NCBI GenBank assembly: GCA_900100835.1
Contig: FNCM01000003.1
Location: forward strand, 223,802 to 287,801
DNA from: Selenomonas sp. WCT3
GTDB taxonomy: Bacteria > Bacillota > Negativicutes > Selenomonadales > Selenomonadaceae
Direction of reading: 5' to 3'
DNA length: 64,000 nucleotides
The notes under the pieces were generated by a model. It made no database searches and was not told the DNA's origin. It saw only the letters and a program-made list of their open reading frames with translations. This document shows, piece after piece, positions 37,095-46,900 of this stretch (within the stretch, counting starts at the first letter, position 1; the number at the start of each line of letters is the position of its first letter). The position numbers and the translations under genes are program-made.

Positions 37095-37108
37095 AGTGAG
37101 TGGTTGTT

Positions 37109-37819
37109 ATGGAAATCAAGATTGGTCTGGCAAAGACGGCCAAATATGCAAATGAAGTGTGTGGCGATTGCTGTGATATTGCGGAGCGCCCGCACGGTGG
37201 TATTTCGGCAATCATTGCCGATGGACAGGGGCATGGTCTTTCGGCGCATCATACCAGCAGCTGGGTAGTCAATAAGGCAGTACAGCTGATTTCAGATGGT
37301 GCTCGGGATGGAGCCGTAGCCCGTGCCGTTCATGACTATCTTTATGCCATGAAGGACAAAAAAGTATCCTGTACGCTGACGGTAGTCAGCGCAGATTTGG
37401 ATACTGAGACGGCGGTTATCAGCCGCAACTCCAATTGTCCGGTCATCGTGAAGACTGAGGAATATGAATCGGTTTACGATGAGTCGGTGGAGCCGATTGG
37501 TGTCAACCGCCATATGAAGCCGCTGATGTATGAGATTCCACTGGAGGCGGGGATGCTTATCGTATCGTATACCGATGGCATCGACCATGCAGGCAGAAAG
37601 CGGAATGGACATGGCGCGGACTTTGGGAAAATCATGGAAATCATCCGCAAAAACAAGGCGGAGGATGCACAATTTATCGCGAAGAGCATTATGGATTATG
37701 CTTTGACATTGGATGCGGATAAAGCTTCGGATGATATGACTGTTCTGGTCATGGGGGTTACGGAAGGTTCGTCCAATCCGCCCCGTATTGAGCAGATTGA
37801 GGTCACATATCCCTATTGA
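37109..37819 (+). CDS. SpoIIE-type PP2C serine/threonine phosphatase
   Basis: 236 residues of a single PPM/SpoIIE domain: ADGQGHG (metal aspartate), SYTDGID and SDDMTVLVMG (metal aspartates). It has no sensor or membrane part. Such small phosphatases usually dephosphorylate anti-sigma-factor antagonists, but no partner kinase is in the window. ATG 37109 is chosen; GTG 37100 is the alternative and both have weak ribosome sites. It lies between the folate gene and secD. Confidence 0.86.
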   Translation: MEIKIGLAKTAKYANEVCGDCCDIAERPHGGISAIIADGQGHGLSAHHTSSWVVNKAVQLISDGARDGAVARAVHDYLYAMKDKKVSCTLTVVSADLDTETAVISRNSNCPVIVKTEEYESVYDESVEPIGVNRHMKPLMYEIPLEAGMLIVSYTDGIDHAGRKRNGHGADFGKIMEIIRKNKAEDAQFIAKSIMDYALTLDADKASDDMTVLVMGVTEGSSNPPRIEQIEVTYPY

Positions 37820-37837
37820 CAAGGGGGCAAATGCTTT

Positions 37838-38191
37838 ATGAGAATTGCAATTGTTGGTGTTTGCGCTTCGGGCAAGACAACGCTCGTTGCGGGACTTAGA
37901 GCCGCAGGCTATGATGCGTATAATGTTGCACAGGAACACTCCTGTGTGCATGATTTCTGGGCCAAAAAGAATCCTGACATGTTGGTCATGATCGATGCCA
38001 CCATGCCGGCCATCCACAAGCGCCGAAAGGTGTATTGGGATGAGAACCGCTTGGTATCCCAGCATAAAAAACTGGCAGATGCCAGGGCTCATGCAGATCT
38101 CTATATCCAGACGGACCAGTATAACGCTGACGAAGTCCGGGAAAAAGTCATTGCCTTTATCAAACAAAAGGAAGCGGGTAAGTCCGCGTGA
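37838..38191 (+). CDS. Small P-loop NTP-binding protein
   Basis: 117 residues with a clear Walker A GVCASGKTT at residues 7-15. It resembles a shortened nucleotide kinase but lacks a recognisable lid or second motif. It is 18 bases after the phosphatase gene and in the same operon. It might be a partner of the phosphatase, but this is only a guess. Confidence 0.75.
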   Translation: MRIAIVGVCASGKTTLVAGLRAAGYDAYNVAQEHSCVHDFWAKKNPDMLVMIDATMPAIHKRRKVYWDENRLVSQHKKLADARAHADLYIQTDQYNADEVREKVIAFIKQKEAGKSA

Positions 38192-38226
38192 TTTACCACG
38201 TCTGCTTTTACATAAAAAGTAAATCT

Positions 38227-38241
38227 GGGAGCGAGGCTCCC
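38227..38241 (+). promoter_or_regulatory. Short hairpin just before the secD ribosome site
   Basis: GGGAGC-GAG-GCTCCC is a perfect 6-bp stem with a 3-base loop, 5 bases before the GAAAGGG ribosome site. It may tune secD translation or RNA stability. Confidence 0.4.
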
Positions 38242-38261
38242 ACAAGAAAGGGTTGAATCCG

Positions 38262-39515
38262 TTGAGAAAAGACAATCTCATCAAACTGATTGTCTGCGTT
38301 GTTGCTATCATCGGCATTTTTGTCGCTTTCGTCAAACCCCTGGCATTTTCGATTCGCCAGGGCCTTGACCTGCAGGGCGGCACCCATGTCGTACTCGAGG
38401 CAGAGGACACAGACATTGCAAAGGTCAACGATGACGCCATGAACCGCGTTGTCACCATTATGGAAAAGCGTGTCAACGCGTTAGGTCTTACCGAGCCGAT
38501 TATCCAGCGCGAGGGTGAACGCCGCGTTATCATCGAGCTGCCGGGCGTCAAAGATCCGGATGCCGCCATCAAGACCATTGGTAAGACGGCTATGCTGGAA
38601 TTCAAAGACGAAGAGGGCAATACGGTGCTTACGGGTACGGATCTTAAAGATGCCCAGGCGGCTACGAATCAGCAGAATGGCCAGCATGTGGTCAACCTGG
38701 AGTTCTCTGATGAAGGTGCCAAGAAATTTGCGGATCTTACCACGAAAAATGTCGGCCGCACCATTGCCATCCTGCTGGATGGTGAAGTGCTGACGGCACC
38801 GAATGTCCGTGAGCCGATTTTGGGCGGCAAGGCGGAAATCTCCGGCCAGAAGACGCTGGAAGAAGCACAGCAGCTGGCGGTTGTCCTCAGAAGCGGTGCT
38901 CTGCCGGTCAAAGTCAACATCATTGAGACCCGCACCGTTGGTCCGTCCTTAGGCAAGGATTCCAAGGATAAGTCTACCTTTGCCTTTGCTGTCGGTATTG
39001 GCGCGGTCCTCGTATTCATGATTCTGTTCTATCGTTTGTCGGGCTTTATTGCTGACGTGGCCCTGATGGCTTACACCATCATGCTGCTGGGCCTCCTGTA
39101 TCTCCTCGATGCGACGCTGACACTTCCTGGTGTCGCCGGTATCATCCTGTCGATTGGTATGGCCGTCGATGCGAACGTCCTGATTTTTGAGCACTTCAAA
39201 GAGGAGTATCAGATTCAGGGTAAGACGCTGCGCCTGTCGATGGATGCAGGCTTCAAGCGTGCCTTTACGACGATTTTTGACTCGAACATCACCACGATTA
39301 TCGCCGCTGGTGTCCTGTTTTTCCTGGGCACGGGTACGATTCGCGGTTTTGCCATCACGCTGGGACTTGGTACGATTCTGTCCATGTTTACGGCTATCAC
39401 CTTGTCCCAGTACATGCTGAAACTCATGATTAACTCGAAAATTGCAGAGTCCCCGAGCGCTTATGGCGCCAATGGCTATATGCTTTGGAAGAAGGAGGAC
39501 CTGAAACATGAATAA
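38262..39515 (+). CDS. secD: Protein translocase subunit SecD
   Basis: 417 residues with six membrane segments and the periplasmic P1 region. GLDLQGGTHVVLE and the MAVDANVLIFE motif are present. With SecF it uses the proton or sodium gradient to pull proteins out of the Sec channel. TTG 38262 is preferred, since GAAAGGG lies 9 bases upstream; an in-frame TTG at 38253 directly abuts that site. It overlaps secF by 8 bases. Confidence 0.95.
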   Translation: MRKDNLIKLIVCVVAIIGIFVAFVKPLAFSIRQGLDLQGGTHVVLEAEDTDIAKVNDDAMNRVVTIMEKRVNALGLTEPIIQREGERRVIIELPGVKDPDAAIKTIGKTAMLEFKDEEGNTVLTGTDLKDAQAATNQQNGQHVVNLEFSDEGAKKFADLTTKNVGRTIAILLDGEVLTAPNVREPILGGKAEISGQKTLEEAQQLAVVLRSGALPVKVNIIETRTVGPSLGKDSKDKSTFAFAVGIGAVLVFMILFYRLSGFIADVALMAYTIMLLGLLYLLDATLTLPGVAGIILSIGMAVDANVLIFEHFKEEYQIQGKTLRLSMDAGFKRAFTTIFDSNITTIIAAGVLFFLGTGTIRGFAITLGLGTILSMFTAITLSQYMLKLMINSKIAESPSAYGANGYMLWKKEDLKHE

Positions 39516-40428
39516 ACTCAATCTAGCAGGACATAGAAATATTTTCTTTCTCCTTTCAGCTATCATCATTGCCGCAGGTATTGCCTGCATGTGCATCCGC
39601 GGCTTTAACTTCGGTATCGACTTCACGGGCGGTACGATTATCGACCTCAAATTCGAAAAGCCGGTAACGATTGCTGAGGTTCGCTCGAGCCTGGCCAAAT
39701 ACAATCTCGAAGGCTCGACGATTCAGCTGTCGGGCGAGAATGGGGCTGCAACGGATGCAACCGTGGGTGAGAACGTCATGATTCGCACGGTGGACCTTGA
39801 GGAAGACCAGCGTAAGGATGTTATGGCAACGCTCAAATCCGATGTGGCAGACTATCAGGTTCTGCGCGAGGAGAAAGTCGGTGCTACGATTGGCGGTGAG
39901 CTCATCACCAATGCGGTATTGGCGCTGGTCGTTTCTTGGGGCCTTATTATTCTCTACGTTGCTTATCGTTTCGAATGGCGCTTTGGCGTTGCGGCTGTCC
40001 TTGCATTGATTCACGATATTCTCATCGTGCTGGCAGTATTCTCGTTTACGCAGCGTCAGATTGACTCGTCGTTTATCGCGGCTCTCCTGACGGTCGTTGG
40101 TTACTCGATCAACGATACCATCGTTATCTTCGACCGCATTCGCGAGAACCTCAAGCTGCACTTCCGCCGTGGTGGCAACATCGATACGCTCGTCAATACG
40201 TCGATTTTCCAAACGCTGACGCGTTCGCTGTACACGGTCTTCACGGTTATGTTCACGACGTTTGCCCTCTACTTCTTCGGCGGCGACACGACGAAGGACT
40301 TCGCCTTCGCCCTGCTCGTCGGCTTTGGCTGCGGCTGCTATTCGTCCATCTTCATCGCCAGCCCGCTGTGGATTGTCTTTCGCAACTGGGGCGAGAAAAA
40401 ACATAAAGTAAAAGCTGTAACGGAATAA
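39508..40428 (+). CDS. secF: Protein translocase subunit SecF
   Basis: 306 residues with the paired SecF motifs GIDFTGGT and YSINDTIVIFDR. It works with SecD in protein export. The start ATG lies within the secD end, with a GGAGG about 10 bases upstream. Separate secD and secF, rather than a fused secDF, is typical of this group. Confidence 0.95.
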   Translation: MNKLNLAGHRNIFFLLSAIIIAAGIACMCIRGFNFGIDFTGGTIIDLKFEKPVTIAEVRSSLAKYNLEGSTIQLSGENGAATDATVGENVMIRTVDLEEDQRKDVMATLKSDVADYQVLREEKVGATIGGELITNAVLALVVSWGLIILYVAYRFEWRFGVAAVLALIHDILIVLAVFSFTQRQIDSSFIAALLTVVGYSINDTIVIFDRIRENLKLHFRRGGNIDTLVNTSIFQTLTRSLYTVFTVMFTTFALYFFGGDTTKDFAFALLVGFGCGCYSSIFIASPLWIVFRNWGEKKHKVKAVTE

Positions 40429-40440
40429 GACAGCAACAGA

Positions 40441-40469
40441 AGCCTTCCCGGCAGGGAGGGCTTTTTTTA
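40441..40469 (+). terminator. Intrinsic terminator after secF
   Basis: A 9-bp stem (40441-40449 with 40454-40462) followed by T6. Confidence 0.9.
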
Positions 40470-40526
40470 TGGAGAATTAACTTGTTTTTAAACCAACGCG
40501 CACATAATAGCAAGTGGTGATGGATT

Positions 40527-41417
40527 ATGAAAGAATATACAAGTGTAGGAAAAAGGTGGTTATTGCAAGTAGGAGGTGGTTTGCTGCTCATCATGCTGCT
40601 TGTTTCGCATTGGGCAGCAGCGGCAGTTCCTGCGCCGCCGACGACGGATATATATGTGCTGGATAACGCACAGTTGATGCAGGCGGAAGATAGAGAAAGA
40701 ATCCTTGCGCTTGGGGAAGAGTTAGATAGGAGCTTTGGCGCGCAATTGGTAGTGGTAACTGTGAATTCTCTAGAAGGAGAGGCAATAGAGCCTTATGCGA
40801 ACCGATTGTTTTGTTCCTGGGGCATAGGCGATGCGGAAAAGAATAATGGTGTATTGCTTCTCATAGCAAAAGAAGATCGCAAGTTTCGAATTGAGGTCGG
40901 TTATGGGCTGGAGGATGCGATTACCGACGAGGAGGCACAGCAAATACTCGCAGGGTTGGTACCTGATTTTCGCGAGGGAAACTATTCGCAAGGTATCTGC
41001 TATGCCTATCAGAGGTTGGCTCAGGCGATATATACGGCGTATGGGGAAAACATGCCGGAGGATTTGCTGAAGTCGGATAAGCATACTAGACACGAAAAAC
41101 TGATCGGTGGAATCGGTACTGTTGGTGTGATGGTTCTGTTGTTGTCGGTGGTTTGTTTTTGGGCTAAGATTATGGATTGGCTGTTATCGTTACTTGCTAC
41201 GTTATGCTCAATTATCGTTAATGCCTTTTTGTATGTTGTTCCGATTTGGTGTGGAGGCGCTCCGTCCTTTCATTGGAAGGAGGTTCATTTTTTTCGGCAA
41301 ATGACTTCGCGGGACAACTGCTATGGTGGTTCAAGAATTGATGGAGGCGGTTTTGGAAATTCTGGTGGCTTTGGCGGCGGAAGTTCTGGTGGTGGTGGCG
41401 CTTTCGGTGGCTGGTAA
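40527..41417 (+). CDS. TPM domain protein (YgcG-like)
   Basis: 296 residues. A signal anchor (about 12-33) is followed by a TPM domain with YVLDNAQLM, GNNGVLLL-like EKNNGVLLLI and RIEVGYGLEDA. Then come membrane segments (about 195-245) and a Gly-rich tail ending in FGGW. This is the typical YgcG/TPM layout. The role is poorly known, probably in envelope or photosystem-like repair; here envelope. Single gene. Confidence 0.88.
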   Translation: MKEYTSVGKRWLLQVGGGLLLIMLLVSHWAAAAVPAPPTTDIYVLDNAQLMQAEDRERILALGEELDRSFGAQLVVVTVNSLEGEAIEPYANRLFCSWGIGDAEKNNGVLLLIAKEDRKFRIEVGYGLEDAITDEEAQQILAGLVPDFREGNYSQGICYAYQRLAQAIYTAYGENMPEDLLKSDKHTRHEKLIGGIGTVGVMVLLLSVVCFWAKIMDWLLSLLATLCSIIVNAFLYVVPIWCGGAPSFHWKEVHFFRQMTSRDNCYGGSRIDGGGFGNSGGFGGGSSGGGGAFGGW

Positions 41418-41505
41418 GCGATAATTTTACTTGAAAGAGCAGGATTTTTGGGAAATAGCGCGAACTTCTCTCTGTATAGTTTTTTTGTATTTTGAGGAGG
41501 TTCTT

Positions 41506-42726
41506 ATGGATTTTTCGACATACTTGAAACAATATCCGAATGAGGAAGGGCGTTTTGGCAAGTTTGGTGGAGCGTATTTGCCGGAAAAGCTCATCCCGGC
41601 CTTTGAAGAAATCACCCAGGCTTATATGACCATCTGTCATTCTTCCCAGTTCGTCAATGAGTTGCGAAGAATCCGCAAGGAGTTCCAAGGTAGGCCGACG
41701 CCGGTTTATCATTGCGAGCGGCTTTCCCGCAAACTGGGGAATTGCCAAATTTATTTAAAACGAGAAGATCTCAACCATACCGGAGCCCATAAGCTCAATC
41801 ATTGTATGGGGGAAGGGCTGCTGGCAAAGTTCATGGGGAAAAAACGCATCATTGCCGAAACGGGAGCTGGCCAGCACGGGGTGGCTTTAGCCACGGCGGC
41901 GGCTTTTTTCGGCCTGGAATGTACGATTTATATGGGGGAAGTGGATATTGCCAAGCAGGCCCCCAATGTGGCCCGGATGAAGATTCTAGGAGCAAATGTT
42001 GTGCCGGTAACCCATGGTCTTAAAACGCTGAAGGAAGCTGTCGACGCCGCCTTTGCTGACTATTTGGAAAACTATCAAGACACCATTTATTGCATCGGTT
42101 CGGCGGTGGGCCCCCATCCCTTCCCGTTGATGGTTCGGGATTTCCAGACTATCGTGGGCATTGAGGCCAGAGAGCAGTTCCAGGAGATGATGGGATTTTT
42201 ACCCGATGTGGTAACCGCCTGCGTAGGTGGCGGCAGCAATTCCATTGGTATGTTCGTGCCCTTCTTAAATGATCCGGTGGAGATTGTGGGGGTAGAACCC
42301 TTAGGGCGCGGCAGCAAAATGGGAGATCATGCGGCGTCCATGACGTATGGCTCGGAGGGCGTTATGCATGGTTTTGATAGCATTATGCTAAAGGATGAAC
42401 ATGGCGAACCGGCGCCAGTTTATTCGGTGGCTAGTGGCTTGGATTATCCTTCGGTGGGACCCGAGCATGCACTGCTGAAGGAGGAAGGTCGGGTGAAATA
42501 CGATTCGGTTACCGACGAGGAGGCAATCGATGCTTTCTTCAAACTTTCCCGCTACGAAGGAATTATTCCCGCCCTTGAAAGTGCCCACGCCGTAGCCTAT
42601 GCAATGCGCCGGGCCAAGGAGATGAAGACGGGGTCTATTCTGGTCAACCTCAGTGGCCGTGGCGATAAGGATCTGGATTATGTCATCGAGCATTATGGTT
42701 TGGGGGAAGACCATCGGGACTTTTAA
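41506..42726 (+). CDS. trpB: Tryptophan synthase beta chain
   Basis: 406 residues from ATG 41506 (GAGGAGG upstream; the frame extends to 41431 without need). It makes Trp from indole and serine. The PLP lysine HTGAHKLN, the [11 protein letters not shown] loop and GGGSN are present, and length matches classic TrpB1. No trpA or other trp gene is adjacent, so it stands alone here and is followed by a terminator. Confidence 0.94.
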   Translation: MDFSTYLKQYPNEEGRFGKFGGAYLPEKLIPAFEEITQAYMTICHSSQFVNELRRIRKEFQGRPTPVYHCERLSRKLGNCQIYLKREDLNHTGAHKLNHCMGEGLLAKFMGKKRIIAETGAGQHGVALATAAAFFGLECTIYMGEVDIAKQAPNVARMKILGANVVPVTHGLKTLKEAVDAAFADYLENYQDTIYCIGSAVGPHPFPLMVRDFQTIVGIEAREQFQEMMGFLPDVVTACVGGGSNSIGMFVPFLNDPVEIVGVEPLGRGSKMGDHAASMTYGSEGVMHGFDSIMLKDEHGEPAPVYSVASGLDYPSVGPEHALLKEEGRVKYDSVTDEEAIDAFFKLSRYEGIIPALESAHAVAYAMRRAKEMKTGSILVNLSGRGDKDLDYVIEHYGLGEDHRDF

Positions 42727-42811
42727 ATCCACCGGGATTGTACAAATTAGCTTGAACAAGGATAAGGTTCCATGATAAACTATAACTAGGAGAGCGTTAT
42801 ATATACGTGAT

Positions 42812-42854
42812 AGAGTCCTCAGGTTTTTGTGTATTAGCCTGAGGACTCTTTTTG
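42812..42854 (+). terminator. Intrinsic terminator after trpB
   Basis: A perfect 12-bp stem (42812-42823 with 42838-42849) followed by TTTTG. Confidence 0.92.
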
Positions 42855-42875
42855 TAAAAAAATATTATTTTACTA

Positions 42876-42904
42876 TTGAAAATGATTATCAAGTGTGCTA
42901 TATT
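42876..42904 (+). promoter_or_regulatory. Promoter with overlapping Fur box
   Basis: TTGAAA at 42876-42881 and TATATT at 42899-42904 with a 17-base spacer. TGAAAAT-G-ATTATCA at 42877-42891 matches the 7-1-7 Fur box (TGATAAT-N-ATTATCA) at all but one of its paired positions. Binding there would block the -35 region. Confidence 0.75.
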
Positions 42905-42910
42905 ATGTAC

Positions 42911-42990
42911 AGGCTTTCGTTAAAGCTCTCCTAAAATATAATACACAGCGAAAAGACGGTCGTACTGCTCATGCGGCCGTCTTTTCGTAT
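42911..42990 (+). ncRNA. Candidate iron-controlled small RNA or leader
   Basis: From the predicted start near 42911 to a hairpin at 42949-42987 (11-bp stem, 42949-42959 with 42977-42987, with A4/T4 in it) is about 80 bases without an open frame. A second TATAAT lies at 42937-42942. The 352-base gap before the response regulator holds the trpB terminator, this promoter and this RNA candidate. It could equally be just the leader of the downstream operon. Confidence 0.4.
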
Positions 42991-43078
42991 CGCATGTGTG
43001 TATCTTCGGCAGGATTTGGTTTCAATGCTGGCGAAATAAGCAAGTAACGAATAGGTTTAAACGAGAAGGAGGAACGTG

Positions 43079-43864
43079 ATGCCGAAACAAGTACTGCTGA
43101 TTCATATGGGGAAGTCCTTTATGGTGGGGACGATTGCCAAGAATTTTGCCGATGGAGGATATGAGGTTACAGAGTCTGAGCCCACGATAGACGAAATCCG
43201 CCTGCATAAAGATGAAGCGGATTTATTGGTGCTTTATCTGGGAGATTATGTGGAGACAATGTCAGGGGCTTTGGCTTATTTGAATGATATCTGCAACAAG
43301 GAAGACAAGTTGCTGCTCCTCATTGGCACGGCGATAGAAATTGAGACGGCAACCCAAATCATTCCGATGGCAGCGGTGGCTGCTGCTTTTGAGCGGCCAT
43401 TTGACCTAAAGGAAATGGTGGCCCAAGCGGATGGGCTGCTGTCCACCAATGCGGAATTATCCAAACGGAAAAATATTTTGTTGGTGGATGATGACAGCAC
43501 CTTTTTGAAGATGGTAAAGGAATGGCTGGCGCCTAAATACCGGGTGACGGTGGTGACCTCCGGGGCCCAGGCACTCATGTATGTGGCGGATAACACGCCG
43601 GATTTGATTTTACTGGATTACGAGATGCCGGTAACCTCTGGGCCCCAGGTGCTGGAGATGATTCGCAGCGAGATAAAGGTCGATTCCATCCCCGTGATTT
43701 TCCTCACGGGAAAAGGGGATAAGGAAAGTGTCATGAAGGTATTGGAACTGAAACCCGATGGATATTTGTTAAAATCCATGGAACGCACTAAGCTTATCGC
43801 TGCCCTGGATGATTTCTTTGAAAAACAAAAATATCAAAAACTGCATGCGACGCAAATGTCTTGA
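43079..43864 (+). CDS. Response regulator, pseudo-receiver plus receiver
   Basis: 261 residues from ATG 43079 (AAGGAGG at 6 bases; GTG 43076 is too close). The N-terminal half is a receiver-like fold lacking a phosphoacceptor. The C-terminal receiver has ILLVDDD, LILLDYEMP, FLTGKG and YLLKS. Paralogue of the protein at 27462, without its acidic tail. It is followed by a FIST hybrid kinase. No output domain is present. Confidence 0.88.
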   Translation: MPKQVLLIHMGKSFMVGTIAKNFADGGYEVTESEPTIDEIRLHKDEADLLVLYLGDYVETMSGALAYLNDICNKEDKLLLLIGTAIEIETATQIIPMAAVAAAFERPFDLKEMVAQADGLLSTNAELSKRKNILLVDDDSTFLKMVKEWLAPKYRVTVVTSGAQALMYVADNTPDLILLDYEMPVTSGPQVLEMIRSEIKVDSIPVIFLTGKGDKESVMKVLELKPDGYLLKSMERTKLIAALDDFFEKQKYQKLHATQMS

Positions 43865-43927
43865 TGTCGTTGCGTTCTGTTGCCCTTGCTGTCGCAGGGG
43901 CATTTTTCACAGAAAGGCGGAATCCAC

Positions 43928-46900
43928 ATGTTGCAAAAAAATTATTGGGTCTGTAAAAAGGAATCCTTGGATGTGATGCAGTGGGAATTATCCGATATTT
44001 TGACCGAAATAAAGCAGCAGGGGGAGGAGCTAGGCGTTTCGTCGATTTATCTTCACTTGCTGTTTCGGGGGATTAGCAAAACCGAAGGACAAGCGATATA
44101 TCGCCAACTCCGGGCCGAAATCCCTAAGGCCGTGATTACGGGCATGACGGAAACCATGTTTGGCAATCAAGAGGAATGCCCGTCCTTTAAACTCAATTGC
44201 AATTTTTTTACCGAAGCCAACGTGAAATTGCTGGAATATGTAGGCTGCCAGAAAAATTATCGCGAGGTTGGGCAGGAGCTGGGGCAGCAGTTGTCAGGTT
44301 TTCGAGATGCGAAAGCCGCAGCTGTATACTGTGGGGGCTTGAGTACGGAAGTAGTGGATTTTATGACGGCTTTTGCCGAGAACAACGAAGAGGTGTTGAT
44401 TTTCGGCGCGGTGGCAGGAGTCTTTGAGGAGTCTGGTTCGTCGGCACTAAAGGAAGCCTTTCCGCCTCAAGGCCGGAATCTCTTTAAGCAGCATGCGTGC
44501 AACGAAAAAGAATGGCAATACATCATGGGCGGGGATATTTATACGATGGCAATTGTGGTGGCGGTTTTCTGTGGCTGTGATCTAACAGTACGGGGGGATT
44601 ATGTCTTAGGCTGGAAGCCATTGGGCAAGGAACTGACGGTTACGGAAACCTTGGGGAAAACTTGCATTGTAACCCTGGACGATATGCCGGCCACTGAGAT
44701 TTATAAGCATTACCTAAACGTTTTGCCTGATGAAAATTTTTTGTTCAATATTTCCGAATTTCCCTTGATGGTGGAGCGAAATGGCTTGCCCATTGCTCGG
44801 GTTCCACCGGTGTGTGATGGGGAAGGGCGAATTTACTTCAATGGGGATATCTATAAAGGGGAAAAAGTGCGCTTGACTTATGCGGTTCATGACGAAGTGC
44901 TTCACATTACCGATTTGGCCAGTGAAAAGATGTATAATTTTTCCCCGGAAGGTTTATTTTTAACAGTCTGTGGCAATCGAACGTTTTTTTTACGGGAAGA
45001 TGCGGATAAGGAGTTGGCCTTTTATCGTCGCATTACGAAAGACCTTATCGTCAATCATGGCACGTCGGAACTCTATGCGTATCAGCGTCAAGGGGGCATA
45101 TTAAACAGTGCTTTGGTGGCAGTAGGCATGCGGGAGGGAGATCCCCAGGAACGATTGGACTGCTATGTTTCCTTCACAAACCGGGGAAGCATGCACCGTA
45201 TTCGGCCGCTGGCGGCAAGAATGGAGGTGTTTTTGGATGCCACTACCAAAGAGCTGGCCGATTCAAACGAAAATTTAAAGAAAATGGCTTTGGCAGCGAA
45301 GGAGGCCAATTTGGCTAAAAGCCGGTTCCTTTCCAATATGAGTCATGAAATACGCACGCCAATCAATGCGATACTGGGAATGGATGAAATGATTCTGCGG
45401 GAATGTCAGGACCCAGTAATCTGCGAATATGCGGAAAACATTCGTCTGGCAGGCAATACCTTGTTGGGGCTGGTAAACGATATCTTGGATTTTTCCAAAA
45501 TCGAAGCCGGCAGATTGGAACTCATTTCCGGAGAATATTCTCCCAGTTCTTTCCTAAACGAGCTGGTAACTATGACTGCTCCACGGGCAGAAAAAAAGGG
45601 GTTGGCCTTTCAAGTGGAAGCGGCAAAGGATTTGCCCAGTGTCCTGCAGGGAGATGAATTACGCTTGCGGCAGATTGTCACCAACTTGTTGACCAATGCC
45701 GTTAAATACACCGAAAAGGGGAAGGTTACTTTAATCCTTGGTTGGGAAAAGATAGCGGCGAGTACCATTAACTTGAAGGTAGCCGTGCAGGATACCGGGA
45801 TTGGCATTCGGGAAGAAGATAAGGAAAAACTGTTTGTCGCCTTTGAACGCCTGGAGGAAGAACGAAATCGCACCATCGAGGGGACTGGACTGGGCATGAA
45901 TATTACCCAGCGCTTGTTGAAGCTTATGGATAGTGAGCTAACCGTGGAAAGCGAATATGGGAGCGGGTCAACTTTTTCCTTTGTGGTGAAGCAGGAGGTG
46001 CTTAATTGGGCCCCCATGGGGAACTACGAAGATGCATATCGGCAAAGGGAAAATAAACAATATGAGAAGCGAGCGGGCTTTGTGGCCCCTGAGGCCAGGG
46101 TGCTGGTGGTGGATGATACCCCGATGAATCTCACGGTGGTAAAGGGGCTTTTGAAGCGCACGCAAATACAGGTAGATACCGCCGTCAGCGGATATGAGTG
46201 CTTGGAAATGGCAGCGAAAAAGGACTATGATGTGATTTTCTTAGACCATCGCATGCCGGGGATGGATGGCATACAGACCCTAGCGGCTCTGCGGCAGGGG
46301 AAAGAAGCCCCGGCCCGCCACACGTCGGTAGTGGCTTTGACTGCAAATGCCATTGCCGGGGCGAAAGACGAATATTTGGCCGCAGGCTTTGACGACTACC
46401 TGACTAAGCCTATTTATGGGGAAACGTTGGAGGGGTGCTTGCGCCATCTTTTGCCCAAGGAAAAAGTCACGGTGGTAGAGCAGCAAGAGCAAGGGGAAAT
46501 GGAGAAAAAACTGCCGGAATGGCTGGGGAGAATTCCGGGAATGGATACGGCTCGTGGCGTTCATCACTGTGGGGGCGTAACCGCCTATCTTACCGCTTTG
46601 ACTGTTTTTGTGGAGTCGCTGCCGGAAATGACAGCCGAAATCGACCGGTTTTTCCAGGCCGAAGATTGGCAGAACTATACGACGAAGGTTCATGCCCTAA
46701 AGAGCACGGCGAAAATGGCGGGGTTATTGGAGCTATCGGAAAAAGCAAAGCGATTGGAGATGGCAGGAAATAGCGGCTATGTGGATGAAATTGGTCAGGA
46801 TACGCCGATTATGTTGGCACTATGCCGGAGTTATTTGGATAAGCTCTCCCCGCTGGTGGCAGAAAATGACACCACGCCGAAAGAACGCATTGCTCCGGAA

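Noticed and set aside
37292-38620. A 442-codon minus frame across the phosphatase, P-loop and secD genes
   Set aside because: It covers three well supported plus-strand genes and their boundaries, and looks non-coding.
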